Made by a program: the position numbers and the translations under genes. This document shows positions 7,390 through 15,328 of a DNA stretch of 47,963 nt, in pieces. Under the pieces are notes generated by a model. The model was not told where the DNA came from. It made no database searches and saw only the letters and a list, made by a program, of their open reading frames with translations. Origin of the DNA: an uncultured Eubacteriales bacterium (GTDB lineage Bacteria > Bacillota > Clostridia > Oscillospirales > Oscillospiraceae); NCBI GenBank assembly GCA_900314485.1, contig OMVL01000004.1:1-47963 (forward strand), in the 5' to 3' direction. How positions within the stretch are numbered: position 1 is the stretch's first letter; the number at the start of each line of letters is the position of its first letter.

Positions 7390-9104
7390 GCAGTCGTTCT
7401 ATTCGCTCGTCCTTCCAGAAAAAACTGCTGGCCCGATTTCTGGTCGCAGGATTTGTCCCCCTGCTGGTTTGCATTGTTTTGGTGACCATCCTTTTCCGAG
7501 TGACATTAAACAGCAGTACGGAAAACCGTGCCGAGCGCCAGCTTGCCGATATGTCAGAACGGCTGCACACGCTCGTTTTGGGCTGTGACGATGTGCTGGA
7601 GCAATTGCAGGAGTCTGAGCTGGTGCTCGCCGCCCTGACAGGAGAGCGAGAGGCTACCGAGGTCTACAGCTTTCTCTACGACGCCACCGGGCAGATGTCC
7701 CGTCAGGCGACTTTCTCCCTTTATGACGGAGAAGGACAGCTTCTCTACACCACAGGCACTGCTGCGCCCGGGGAGCGCTTGCCATTGAATTGGGGGCTGC
7801 TTTATGCTGCCCGGGAGGGCGCCGGACTAATCTGCCGCAGGGCATCTGAGTATGATAAGGTGCGCCATGGCAGTATGCAGCTTGCCCGGGCCGTTTGGGG
7901 AGAAGATGAGATTCCCGCCGGATATGTGACAGCAGAGCTGTCAGACGACTGTTTTCGTCATCTGTTTGAAGGTACTTATGACTCAGGCAACGACATTCTG
8001 GTATTGGACCGGTTTTGGGGCACGGTATATGCCTCTCCCACGCTCCATGATGAGACCCTTGCCCCCAGGCTGCGTGCCCAGCTTCTGGAAGGCGAAAGCC
8101 TGTCGATAGCAGGCAGCAACTGTACCTACTACGTCCAGGAAGAGCCGGCAAGCGGATTTGCCCTGGTCATGCAGCAGCCAAAGCCTGTGGCGGATTGGAT
8201 CATGCAGCTTTTGCTGTGGGTCACGGTTGCAGCCCTCTTGCTCAGTCTGCTGTTAGGGTCTCAATTCTCTATGGCATTCAGCCGGGAGATTTTCGAACCT
8301 ATTCGGGAGTTAAACACCGCCATGGCTCGGATCGAAGAGGGAGATCTGGCTGTGCGGCTTGAGGTCCGGGGCACGGACGAGATCAGTCAACTGCTGGAGC
8401 GGTTCAATCTCATGGCGGGACGGCTGAAGGAGAATCTGGACAACTCCATTCGTCAGCAGCAGGAGCTGGGTGACGCCCAGATCCGCATGATGCAGGCCCA
8501 GCTGAATCCTCATTTCCTGTATAACACACTGGACACGCTGAAGTGGCTGGGCAAGATCAACCGGATCCCGGAAGTCTCCACCATCTCCGCCAACCTGGCT
8601 GACATTCTGCGCAGCAGCATTTCAGCGGACGACTTTGTCCGCCTGGGAGATGAGCTGGCTTTGCTGGAACGGTATGTGGAGATCCAAAACATTCGTTTCC
8701 CCGATAAATTTGTCTATCAGACAGACATTGAGGATGAGACACGGGAGATGCTGATTCCCAAGCTGACCCTGCAGCCTCTGGTGGAAAACGCCATTATTCA
8801 CGGCTTTGAGGATGGCAGCCACGGCGTCATCACCGTCTCTGCCGCACAACGGGGCGATGAGCTGACGGTCACGGTTCAGGATGACGGCTGTGGCATGTCT
8901 CCGGATAGCCGAGCGCGTTTTCTGGCAAAGTCCGGTGCGGCGTCCGGACATCTGGGCCTTTACAATGTGGATGCGATCCTGCGGCTGCACTACGGAGAGA
9001 AGTGCGGACTAAAATTTCTCTCCCCCCGGGACGGGAGAGGAACCTGTATCCGCATGACGCTTCCCGTTCGAACACGAACAGATAAGGAGGATGCCACGCT
9101 ATGA
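7386..9104 (+). CDS. Sensor histidine kinase (YesM/LytS type)
   Basis: The 572-residue membrane kinase has a transmembrane helix at about 17-38, an extracellular sensor domain of about 230 residues, a second helix at about 273-294, a HAMP linker, a His_kinase-type phosphoacceptor (LNPHFLYNTLDTL, His376) and a HATPase domain with N-box LVENAIIHGF and G-boxes DDGCGMS and GHLGLYNV. It should autophosphorylate in response to an outside signal and pass the phosphate to the regulator encoded next. The start overlaps the lipoprotein stop by four bases, and its own stop overlaps the regulator start. An in-frame ATG at 7356 would overlap the upstream gene further and is less likely. Confidence 0.93.
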   Translation: MSSRSIRSSFQKKLLARFLVAGFVPLLVCIVLVTILFRVTLNSSTENRAERQLADMSERLHTLVLGCDDVLEQLQESELVLAALTGEREATEVYSFLYDATGQMSRQATFSLYDGEGQLLYTTGTAAPGERLPLNWGLLYAAREGAGLICRRASEYDKVRHGSMQLARAVWGEDEIPAGYVTAELSDDCFRHLFEGTYDSGNDILVLDRFWGTVYASPTLHDETLAPRLRAQLLEGESLSIAGSNCTYYVQEEPASGFALVMQQPKPVADWIMQLLLWVTVAALLLSLLLGSQFSMAFSREIFEPIRELNTAMARIEEGDLAVRLEVRGTDEISQLLERFNLMAGRLKENLDNSIRQQQELGDAQIRMMQAQLNPHFLYNTLDTLKWLGKINRIPEVSTISANLADILRSSISADDFVRLGDELALLERYVEIQNIRFPDKFVYQTDIEDETREMLIPKLTLQPLVENAIIHGFEDGSHGVITVSAAQRGDELTVTVQDDGCGMSPDSRARFLAKSGAASGHLGLYNVDAILRLHYGEKCGLKFLSPRDGRGTCIRMTLPVRTRTDKEDATL

Positions 9105-9841
9105 GACGGGTGGTAGTTGTAGAGGATGAAGAACTGGTACGCAAGGGTATCATTCTGACAGTGGACTGGGCAAGTGTGGACTGCGCCGTTGTGGGAGAGG
9201 CCTCCAACGGAGAGGACGGGCTCCAGGTGGTAGAACAGCTCCAGCCGGATCTGATTATCACCGATATTAAGATGCCGCGGATGGATGGTCTGGAGATGCT
9301 CCGAAGGCTGCGGGAAAACGGGAACAGGGCACAGGTGATTCTGCTCACAGCCTATTCGGATTTCGCCTATGCGCAGACTGCCTTAAAACTGGGGGCCGTG
9401 GACTATCTGCTCAAACCCTTTCACGACGGGGATCTGGAAGAGGCTGTGGCGGGCACCCTGCCCAAAACCGACCAGCGTCAGACCCGGCTGTCCGGGCCGG
9501 AGCTTCCTGTCGGGGAGAAGAGTAAGTACGTGATCAAAGCGCTGCGCTACATCGCAGAGCATTATCATGAAGCGGACATCTGTGTGGCCTCCATTGCCGA
9601 TTCTCTGGGCATCAGCAAAGGCCATTTAAGTCACGAGTTTAAAAAGGCGACGGGAAACACCGTAAACAGCTATCTTACTTCTTACCGCATTCATGTGGCC
9701 ATGCAGCTTCTGCGGGACTGCCGGAGCAAGGTTTACGAGGTGGCGGAACAGGTAGGCTATCGGGACATTACTTACTTTAGCGCAACCTTTAAAAAGGTGG
9801 CAGGCGTCACGCCGTCGGAATATCAAAAGCAGTGTCAGTAA
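9101..9841 (+). CDS. Response regulator with AraC-type DNA-binding domain (YesN-like, compact)
   Basis: A receiver domain occupies residues 1-110, with the acidic pair Glu8/Asp9, phosphoacceptor Asp55 (IITDIKMPRMDG) and Lys105 (YLLKPF). An AraC helix-turn-helix pair follows at about 145-246 (IADSLGISKGHLSHEFKK; VAEQVGYRDITYFSATFKKVAGVTPSEY). At 246 residues it lacks the long middle region found in many YesN proteins. It forms a two-component pair with the kinase upstream (ATGA overlap, with AAGGAGG inside the kinase gene). The transport operon at 1061-6216 and its own operon are the natural targets. Confidence 0.93.
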   Translation: MRRVVVVEDEELVRKGIILTVDWASVDCAVVGEASNGEDGLQVVEQLQPDLIITDIKMPRMDGLEMLRRLRENGNRAQVILLTAYSDFAYAQTALKLGAVDYLLKPFHDGDLEEAVAGTLPKTDQRQTRLSGPELPVGEKSKYVIKALRYIAEHYHEADICVASIADSLGISKGHLSHEFKKATGNTVNSYLTSYRIHVAMQLLRDCRSKVYEVAEQVGYRDITYFSATFKKVAGVTPSEYQKQCQ

Positions 9842-10023
9842 ATGGCTGTGAGGCAGGTGATACAGGTTGGAGAGAAAGGAAGAGCGGAATGCCGTAATGA
9901 CGAACGGCAGCCGTTGTGACGGAATGTTTTTTACGGTGTGATAAGCGCCGGCATCTATTGCCGCCCCTGGGAACGATTCGTATTACGGAGAATCAAAACG
10001 GGATCTCCTGGAGCTGGAGGCCG

Positions 10024-10114
10024 CACGATAGGGAAGGGCCGGGAACAGGCATCGGCGAGAAAAGACCACAAACCCACCAACGGGAAAAGGCCGGTAGTGG
10101 GTTTGCCTATCGTG
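10024..10114. repeat. Nested inverted repeats in the convergent intergenic region
   Basis: CACGATAGG (10024-10032) pairs exactly with CCTATCGTG (10106-10114). Inside it, AAACCCAC (10070-10077) pairs with GTGGGTTT (10097-10104). The 400-base gap 9842-10243 has no supportable gene. The pairing could be a structured RNA or 3' untranslated region; I recognise no known family. Confidence 0.4.
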
Positions 10115-10208
10115 AGATATGTTCTCGTCCCGGTCATCGCTTGTCTGGACGGAGATATTGGAGCCGTGCTGAAGGAAAACGGATAAACATTTGACCCATT
10201 CAACGCAT

Positions 10209-10239
10209 AAAAAAGAGACGGTAAAACCGTCTCTTTTTT
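10209..10239. terminator. Bidirectional intrinsic terminator
   Basis: GAGACGGT (10215-10222) and ACCGTCTC (10226-10233) form an 8-bp stem around AAA, flanked by six A on the left and six T on the right. It serves the minus-strand PLP enzyme gene ending at 10244 and anything coming from the left. Confidence 0.9.
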
Positions 10240-10243
10240 GCGC

Positions 10244-11422
10244 TCAGATCGCCTCCGCCGCCTGGCGAAGCTGCTCCAGGGCCTGAGCCAGCGTCGCCCT
10301 GGGGCAGGCCAGCACCACCCGCTGGAAAGGCCAGGCATGTTTGCCGAAGATGTGCCCCGCATCCAGCCACAGCTTTGCCCGGTTGACAACCAGGTCGTTC
10401 AGCGCTGCCTTGTCCAGGCCCAGACCGCTGCAGTCCAACCAGGCAAAGTAGGTGCCCTCTGGCTCCACCAACCTGATTTGGGGCAGATGCTCCCTCAGAT
10501 AGTCCCGCAGAAAGTCCAGATTGCCCCTCATATAGGCCTTGCAGGCGTCCAGCCACTGCTCGCCGCCTTCATAAGCCGCCTGACAGGCCACCAATCCCAG
10601 GGTGTTCAGCTGGGAATAGCCGGTCCGGTCGATCTCATGCAGAAAGCGGCGGCGCAGCTCCTCATTGGGAATAAAGATGTTGGAGGCCTGCAGCCCTGCC
10701 AGATTGAAGCTCTTGCTGGGGGCGGTGCAGACCACCGCCTGATCCGCCAGCTCCGGACAGGCCAGCAGGAAGGGAATGTGGGGATGCTCGGGGAAGGCAA
10801 AGTCGCAGTGGATCTCGTCGGAGATGACAGTCACGTCATACCGGGCGCAAAGAGCGCCGATCTGCCGCAGCTCCTCCGGCGTCCAGACCCGGCCCACCGG
10901 GTTGTGAGGGCTGCACAGCAGGAGAAGCTTGACCTGCTGCTCCGAGATCTTCCACTCCAGATCGTCAAAGTCGATGGAGTAGCGGCCGTCCTGATAGACC
11001 AGCTCGCTCTCCACCACCTTGCGGTCGTTGTCTCGAATGACGGAGTAGAAGGGGTAGTAGACCGGACTCTGGACCAGAACGGCGTCTCCCGGCCGGGTAG
11101 CCGCCCGAATGGCCGCAGCCAGGGCAAAGACCACGCCGGGGGTCTTGACCAGCCACTCGGCCCTGGCTTCCCAGCCGAAGCGGCGGGAGAACCAGCCGAT
11201 GACCGCCTCGTCATAGTCGGCTTTGGTATCGGAGTAGCCGAAGATGCCGTGGGCGACGCTTTTTTGCAGCGCCTCCAGCACGCAGGAGGGAGCCTGGAAA
11301 TCCATATCCGCCACCCAAAGGGGGAGCACATCCGCCGGACGGCCCCGCTCTACGGCAAAATCATATTTCAGACTGTTGGTATTTTTCCGGTCAATAAGGG
11401 TATCAAAATCAAATGCGGCCAT
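10244..11422 (-). CDS. PLP-dependent aminotransferase, MalY/PatB cystathionine beta-lyase family
   Basis: This 392-residue fold-type I PLP enzyme has features of the MalY/PatB C-S lyases: the N-terminal DFDTLIDRKNTNSLKYD, PLWVADMDF, SPHNPVGRVW, VISDEIHCDF and the PLP lysine in TAPSKSFNLAGLQ. Such enzymes cleave cystathionine (or cysteine and related thioethers) to homocysteine, pyruvate and ammonia. It is the second gene of an operon, starting two bases after the cystathionine synthase-type gene ends, under the same T-box leader. Together they could convert an activated homoserine plus cysteine to homocysteine by transsulfuration. Length is normal. Substrate is inferred from family and context. 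Confidence 0.9.
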   Translation of the reverse strand: MAAFDFDTLIDRKNTNSLKYDFAVERGRPADVLPLWVADMDFQAPSCVLEALQKSVAHGIFGYSDTKADYDEAVIGWFSRRFGWEARAEWLVKTPGVVFALAAAIRAATRPGDAVLVQSPVYYPFYSVIRDNDRKVVESELVYQDGRYSIDFDDLEWKISEQQVKLLLLCSPHNPVGRVWTPEELRQIGALCARYDVTVISDEIHCDFAFPEHPHIPFLLACPELADQAVVCTAPSKSFNLAGLQASNIFIPNEELRRRFLHEIDRTGYSQLNTLGLVACQAAYEGGEQWLDACKAYMRGNLDFLRDYLREHLPQIRLVEPEGTYFAWLDCSGLGLDKAALNDLVVNRAKLWLDAGHIFGKHAWPFQRVVLACPRATLAQALEQLRQAAEAI

Positions 11423-11424
11423 GG

Positions 11425-12573
11425 TTATCCCTCCGCTGCCGTCTTCAGGTCGGCAATCAAATCGTCCTCATGCTCCAGACCCACAGAGAGCCGGAGCAGC
11501 GTGTCGGTGATGCCCAGATGCTCCCGCACCTGGGCAGGAACGTCGGGATGGGTCTGGACCAGGGGATAGGTGATCAGGCTTTCTGTTCCGCCCAGACTCT
11601 CGGCAAAGGTGATGAGGGATACGCCCTCCAGGATCTTCAGTGCCGTCTCCCGGCTGTCCACGGTGAAGCTGAAGGTGCTGCCCCAGCCTCTGGATTGTCG
11701 GGCGTTGATGGCGTAGCCCGGGTGGTCAGGCAGCCCGATGTGATAGACCTTTTTCACCCAGCTCTGCTCGCTCAGCCACCGAGCCAGGGTGAGCGCGGTC
11801 TGCTGCTGCCGCTCCATGCGGACAGCCAGGGTTTTCATGCCCCGGAGGACCAGCCAGCTGTCAAAGGGGGAGAGAGTATTGCCTATCGTCTTGGAGATGA
11901 GCCGCACCCGGTCTGCCAAATCCTGATCAGCAGCGCAGAGAAAGCCGGAAATAGTGTCGTTATGACCGCCCAGGAACTTGCTGCCGCTGTGCAGGACGAT
12001 GTCCGCACCCAGGGCAATGGGGTTCTGGAAATAGGGGGAGAGGAAGGTGTTGTCCGCAATGAGCAGCGCGCCCGCCTCCTTTGCCAGGGCGGCGCAGCCC
12101 GCCAGATCGGTGACGTTCATCATGGGGTTGCTGGGCGTCTCCACATAGATGGCCCTGGTGCTGGGCCGCAGGGCGGCGCGGACAGTGTCTAAATCGGTGG
12201 TGTCCACAAACTGGATGACCAGACCGTTCTTTTCGGAGATGTTATGAAACAGCCGCACCGTGCCGCCGTACAGGTCCTCGGAGCAAATGATATGGTCTCC
12301 CGGCCGAAACAGTTCGAAGCAGGCGGAGATGGCTGCCATGCCGGAGGAAAAGGCAATGGCATCCGCCGCTCCCTCCAGAGAGGCTACGGTCTCCTCAACC
12401 CGGGAGCGGGTAGGATTGGACTCTCTGGTGTAGTCAAAGCCGCTTCCGTTATGGCCGGGCTCAATGTGGCTGAAGGATGCGGTCTGGTAGATGGGAAAGC
12501 TGATGGCCCGGCTGTCCTCCCGGAACTTGTGGACATCACCGTGAATACATCGTGTTTCAATGGAATGGGACAT
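11425..12573 (-). CDS. Trans-sulfuration PLP enzyme, MetB/MetC family
   Basis: The 382-residue protein belongs to the Cys/Met metabolism PLP family: FPIYQTASF, YTRESNPTR, LEGAADAIAFSSGMAAI, YVETPSNP, the PLP lysine in LHSGSKFLGGH, and the C-terminal SLGGTESLITYP...RLSVGLEHEDDLIADL. Cystathionine gamma-synthase, gamma-lyase, beta-lyase and O-acetylhomoserine sulfhydrylase are hard to tell apart by eye. The paired PatB-like lyase favours a cystathionine gamma-synthase role in methionine synthesis. It is the first gene behind a T-box leader with a probable methionine codon, so it should be switched on when uncharged tRNA-Met accumulates. The start follows GAGGAGG. Confidence 0.9.
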   Translation of the reverse strand: MSHSIETRCIHGDVHKFREDSRAISFPIYQTASFSHIEPGHNGSGFDYTRESNPTRSRVEETVASLEGAADAIAFSSGMAAISACFELFRPGDHIICSEDLYGGTVRLFHNISEKNGLVIQFVDTTDLDTVRAALRPSTRAIYVETPSNPMMNVTDLAGCAALAKEAGALLIADNTFLSPYFQNPIALGADIVLHSGSKFLGGHNDTISGFLCAADQDLADRVRLISKTIGNTLSPFDSWLVLRGMKTLAVRMERQQQTALTLARWLSEQSWVKKVYHIGLPDHPGYAINARQSRGWGSTFSFTVDSRETALKILEGVSLITFAESLGGTESLITYPLVQTHPDVPAQVREHLGITDTLLRLSVGLEHEDDLIADLKTAAEG

Positions 12574-12606
12574 GGATGGTTCCTCCTCACTGAATCTTCT
12601 CTCAAT

Positions 12607-12897
12607 AAAAGAAACGCCCGTCTTCTCATACAGAAGACGAGCGCAAACTGACCCGTGGTACCACTTCTTTTCGCCCGGGCGACCCGGACCTCTGCAGGTA
12701 TCAAGGCAACGCCTTTTAATACCTCGCTGCTGTAACGGGCAGTTCCCGTTGACGTTTCAGCCGCACTCTGCCGGCCTTGACGCACCGCTCCGGAGCCATC
12801 TTCTCCCCCAGCTGCACCGATGCCCTTTCAGCAGGCGGGCACTCTCTGAACCGGCGGCATGTGGGATACTCTTTCCTTCACAGCGTTTTATTTTGAC
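12607..12897 (-). ncRNA. T-box riboswitch leader, probably tRNA-Met responsive
   Basis: On the minus strand the leader ends with the T-box core GAAGTGGTACCACGGG (12667-12652), followed by a terminator hairpin (GCTCGTCTTCT ... AGAAGACGGGC) and a TTTCTTTT run ending near 12607. Upstream are Stem I elements, including an AGAGAG bulge sequence and the loop GAGAAG-AUG-GCTCCGGAGC. The triplet in the specifier position reads AUG (12799-12797), which fits the methionine-pathway genes behind it. Uncharged tRNA pairing with the T-box would form the antiterminator. The specifier was placed by eye from its position before the conserved stem, so Met is likely rather than certain. Confidence 0.88.
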
Positions 12898-12904
12898 CTC
12901 TATT

Positions 12905-12933
12905 ATCATACACAGTTTGGAACGAATTGTCAA
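12905..12933 (-). promoter_or_regulatory. Sigma-A promoter of the T-box/metB-type operon
   Basis: On the minus strand TTGACA (12933-12928), 17 bases, TATGAT (12910-12905). A CCTACTAGG element lies just upstream (12941-12949) and could bind a regulator. Confidence 0.8.
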
Positions 12934-12966
12934 TAACCATCCTACTAGGTTGGTATGAATATTTGG

Positions 12967-14007
12967 TTAGATGCAGTAGTGGTTGGCAGTGCTCTCCCGG
13001 GCATACTCCTGCAGAGTCATGCCCGTTCGCTGGAGGAACAGCTTGGAGAAATAGTCCCGGTCCTTGTAGCCCAGCCGGCCGGCCAGATCTCGAATACGGA
13101 CATTTGTATGCCTCAGCAGATATTCCGCCCGGCGGATCTTAATGCGGGTCATGTACTCCCGGTAGGAGATCCCTAACTGAGTCTGAAACCGGGTGCTGAG
13201 GGTGGAATTTGTGATGTAAAACTGCTCTGCCACTTCTTTTTGCTGGACATTCCGGTCGATGGCCTGAAGCAGATAGGAGAGCACCTCGTCCATCCTGCTG
13301 TTGCCACAGACGGGATACAGCTCTGTGATCAGGCCGCTGAGCAGCTTGATTTTACGGCGGCAGAAATGCTCCACCATCTGATCGTCCCTGTCCCGCAGAA
13401 AGTCGGGGCGGGTGAACTCGTCCGGGTGAAAGTACAGCCGCAGCCAGCTGTATTGCTGATAGGTCTGGCGAAGGGTCTCGGCAAAGAGATCCCGCCAACG
13501 CAGGCTTTGCTCCACCGGATCCTCTACCAGTGAGACCAGATGTTCGCCCAGTGAGGCAAAGACGTCCTCTGCCCCTTCGTTCCGCAGGCTGCCCACCGCC
13601 TGGACTGCCATCTGCCCCATAAGGGCGCTCTGGGGCGAGTGCTCTGAGCGGATGGTGCGGATCACCGTCTGAAGCTCCTCTTCCTGCAGCGGCCGGAGCA
13701 GATAGGCGCAGACACCGTTCAGAATACCCTGCTGAGCATAGGTAAAGGAGGGAGTCTCGCTGGTCAGCACGATAGACCGGCACAACTGCTCTGTGCGAAT
13801 CTGCCGCAGCAGGGAGAGACTGTCCATGCCGGTCAGGTAGAGATCCAGCAGCACCAGATCAAAAGACTGGGAACGAAGGGCTTGGTATGCCGACAGGCCG
13901 TCCCGTGCAAAGACAGGCGTGACCTGTTGAGCAAGCCGGCCCCAGACAGGGGCTTCCATCTCGTCGATTGCCACAAGTACGTTCAGTTTTTTGCCCAAGG
14001 ACGCCAT
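12967..14007 (-). CDS. Orphan AraC-type response regulator with altered receiver
   Basis: The 346-residue protein has an N-terminal receiver-like domain, a middle region of about 110 residues and a C-terminal AraC DNA-binding domain (LAGRLGYKDRDYFSKLFLQRTGMTLQEYA). The receiver keeps an acidic pair (Asp15/Glu16) and the phosphoacceptor (LVLLDLYLTGMD, Asp55), but the nearly invariant Lys of the KP motif is Arg105 (YLLRPL). That often means altered or absent phosphorylation-dependent switching. No histidine kinase is adjacent. Its own promoter lies at 14051-14079. It ends just upstream of the T-box promoter, but nothing in the sequence ties it to that operon. Confidence 0.88.
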   Translation of the reverse strand: MASLGKKLNVLVAIDEMEAPVWGRLAQQVTPVFARDGLSAYQALRSQSFDLVLLDLYLTGMDSLSLLRQIRTEQLCRSIVLTSETPSFTYAQQGILNGVCAYLLRPLQEEELQTVIRTIRSEHSPQSALMGQMAVQAVGSLRNEGAEDVFASLGEHLVSLVEDPVEQSLRWRDLFAETLRQTYQQYSWLRLYFHPDEFTRPDFLRDRDDQMVEHFCRRKIKLLSGLITELYPVCGNSRMDEVLSYLLQAIDRNVQQKEVAEQFYITNSTLSTRFQTQLGISYREYMTRIKIRRAEYLLRHTNVRIRDLAGRLGYKDRDYFSKLFLQRTGMTLQEYARESTANHYCI

Positions 14008-14050
14008 TGCTCTTACCTGCCTTTCTGACCGAGGCTCTATTTGAGGCTAT

Positions 14051-14079
14051 ATTATATCTGCGCACCGGCAAAAAGTCAA
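14051..14079 (-). promoter_or_regulatory. Sigma-A promoter of the orphan response regulator
   Basis: Minus strand TTGACT (14079-14074), 17 bases, TATAAT (14056-14051), about 45 bases before the start codon. Confidence 0.75.
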
Positions 14080-14215
14080 CACTTACCTACCGGTTTAATG
14101 GTAATTATTTTTTGAAGGCGCAGCGGAGAGGGGCAGACCGGGGATATGTCCAACGGTTTGTGCATCCTGCATGAGACGGAGTAAAAATGATTCCGGTTTT
14201 TTGAATTAAATCATG

Positions 14216-14244
14216 TTGACTTTTACAGCAAGATGCTTTATAAT
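14216..14244 (+). promoter_or_regulatory. Strong sigma-A promoter of a short transcription unit
   Basis: TTGACT (14216-14221), 17 bases, TATAAT (14239-14244). No conventional gene follows before the terminator at 14434-14470. Confidence 0.75.
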
Positions 14245-14250
14245 CTGGCC

Positions 14251-14470
14251 GAACCAGTGGGTAAAGCCGGGAAATCGACAGGAGGTTGACCCGGCTGGTT
14301 TTGCGTACGAGGCATCGGATGTGCCGATACAGATATGCAGCCCTACCCCGAGCCGGTCATTCCCAGACTGTTCATCGAGGGCCTGATCGAACTGTACAAC
14401 CTGCATTATAGATCGTTTTATCAAACGGGTAAGGCCTGAGACCGGAGCAGTTGGGTCTCAGGCTCTTTTT
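14251..14470 (+). ncRNA. Candidate small RNA or micro-ORF transcript
   Basis: A promoter at 14216-14244 and an intrinsic terminator at 14434-14470 bracket about 220 bases. The 5' half folds well: AACCAG and AGCCGGG pair with CCCGGCTGGTT, leaving an AGGAGG in the apical loop, followed by a second hairpin around the GCATCGG/CCGATAC region. The 3' half holds a short open frame starting at an ATG near 14335 (MQPYPEPVIPRLFIEGLIEL then 14 more residues). It looks protein-like but has no ribosome site of its own and no recognised family. It may be a regulatory RNA, a small protein behind a structured leader, or the relic of a gene. Confidence 0.4.
14434..14470 (+). terminator. Intrinsic terminator
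   Basis: GCCTGAGACC (14434-14443) pairs with GGTCTCAGGC (14454-14463), followed by TCTTTTT. The remaining gap to 14668 has no supportable gene, only a 33-codon frame from about 14532 with no ribosome site. Confidence 0.85.
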
Positions 14471-14668
14471 GTCCGGCAGAGTAGGGATTTGTGGCGAAAT
14501 CATCGGGAAAAGATTGCTGCCGCCGAATAGAGATGCTCAGCCGGGACCACATCCGTATCTTCAAGGCAGAGCTTTACCGGGACGGTGCTGCGGCTTCCGG
14601 TCACCATGCGGCATGGCGGATGCTGCGAGCATAGAATAGAGAAAAGATGGTAGAAAGAAGGCGACGGG

Positions 14669-15328
14669 ATGCGTCCGGTCATTCTGATCATCACCGAAGA
14701 CGGTTTTGATGTGCATTTAGAGAGAGAAAATTTTGTCCTCAGCCATGCCTATTCCAGTGCGATCCAACGGGCGGGAGGAATTCCGGTCACGGCGCTGGAC
14801 GTTCGTGCGGCAGAGGAATACGCAGCGATTGCAGACGGCCTTCTGCTGACGGGCGGCCCCGTCATCCACCCTGCCCGCTACGGCGGCATCGGTGAGCATC
14901 TGGAGGAGCTGATTGCCTTTTCCCGGACCCGTGACGATTTGGACTTCATGCTGGGGCAGCTGTTCCTGTGGGCGGGAAAGCCGATTCTGGGCATTGGCCG
15001 GGGCGCCATGGTGGCAAACGTCCTGCTGGGCGGCACGGTGGAAAAGCACCTGCCGACCCTGCCGTCCGTCTCTACCGACCGTGTGTGCGGTGCGGCGCGA
15101 GCATTGCTCGGAGAGACGATCTCCTTCTCCCGGCAATACGACTGGGGGATCGGCAGACTGGGAGAGGACATGGAGGCGGCGGCGGTCAGTCCGGAGGGAA
15201 TCGTTGACGGCGTGTTTCACCGAACCCGCCCGGTTTGGGGCGTAACGTGGCATCCGGAGCGGGAGCTGAATGGGATCCCGGCGGATGACCGGCTGTTTGA
15301 GCTTCTGGTGAGGGAGGCGGCAAAATGA
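14669..15328 (+). CDS. C26-family (PuuD-like) amidotransferase homologue lacking the catalytic cysteine
   Basis: The 219-residue protein has the class I glutamine amidotransferase fold of gamma-glutamyl-GABA hydrolase-type enzymes: DGLLLTGGPVIHPARYGG, a nucleophile-elbow region LGIGRGAMVANVLLGGT and the His/Glu pair in GVTWHPERE. Where active members have GICRG, this one has GIGRG: Gly110 (codon GGC, 14996-14998) replaces the nucleophilic Cys. It should therefore be unable to hydrolyse amides by the usual thiol mechanism. The gene overlaps the next by four bases (ATGA), and that neighbour is a paralogue that keeps its Cys. It may be a partner subunit, a binding protein or a decaying duplicate. 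Confidence 0.85.
   Translation: MRPVILIITEDGFDVHLERENFVLSHAYSSAIQRAGGIPVTALDVRAAEEYAAIADGLLLTGGPVIHPARYGGIGEHLEELIAFSRTRDDLDFMLGQLFLWAGKPILGIGRGAMVANVLLGGTVEKHLPTLPSVSTDRVCGAARALLGETISFSRQYDWGIGRLGEDMEAAAVSPEGIVDGVFHRTRPVWGVTWHPERELNGIPADDRLFELLVREAAK

Noticed and set aside
9916-10194. A 92-codon open frame in the gap after the response regulator
   Set aside because: It lacks a ribosome site and crosses both inverted repeats; the region looks structural rather than coding.
12941-12949. CCTACTAGG near the T-box promoter as a shared operator with iscR
   Set aside because: Similar to the CCTAC-N6-GTAGG repeat before iscR, but the spacing differs and a nine-base match is too little to claim common control.
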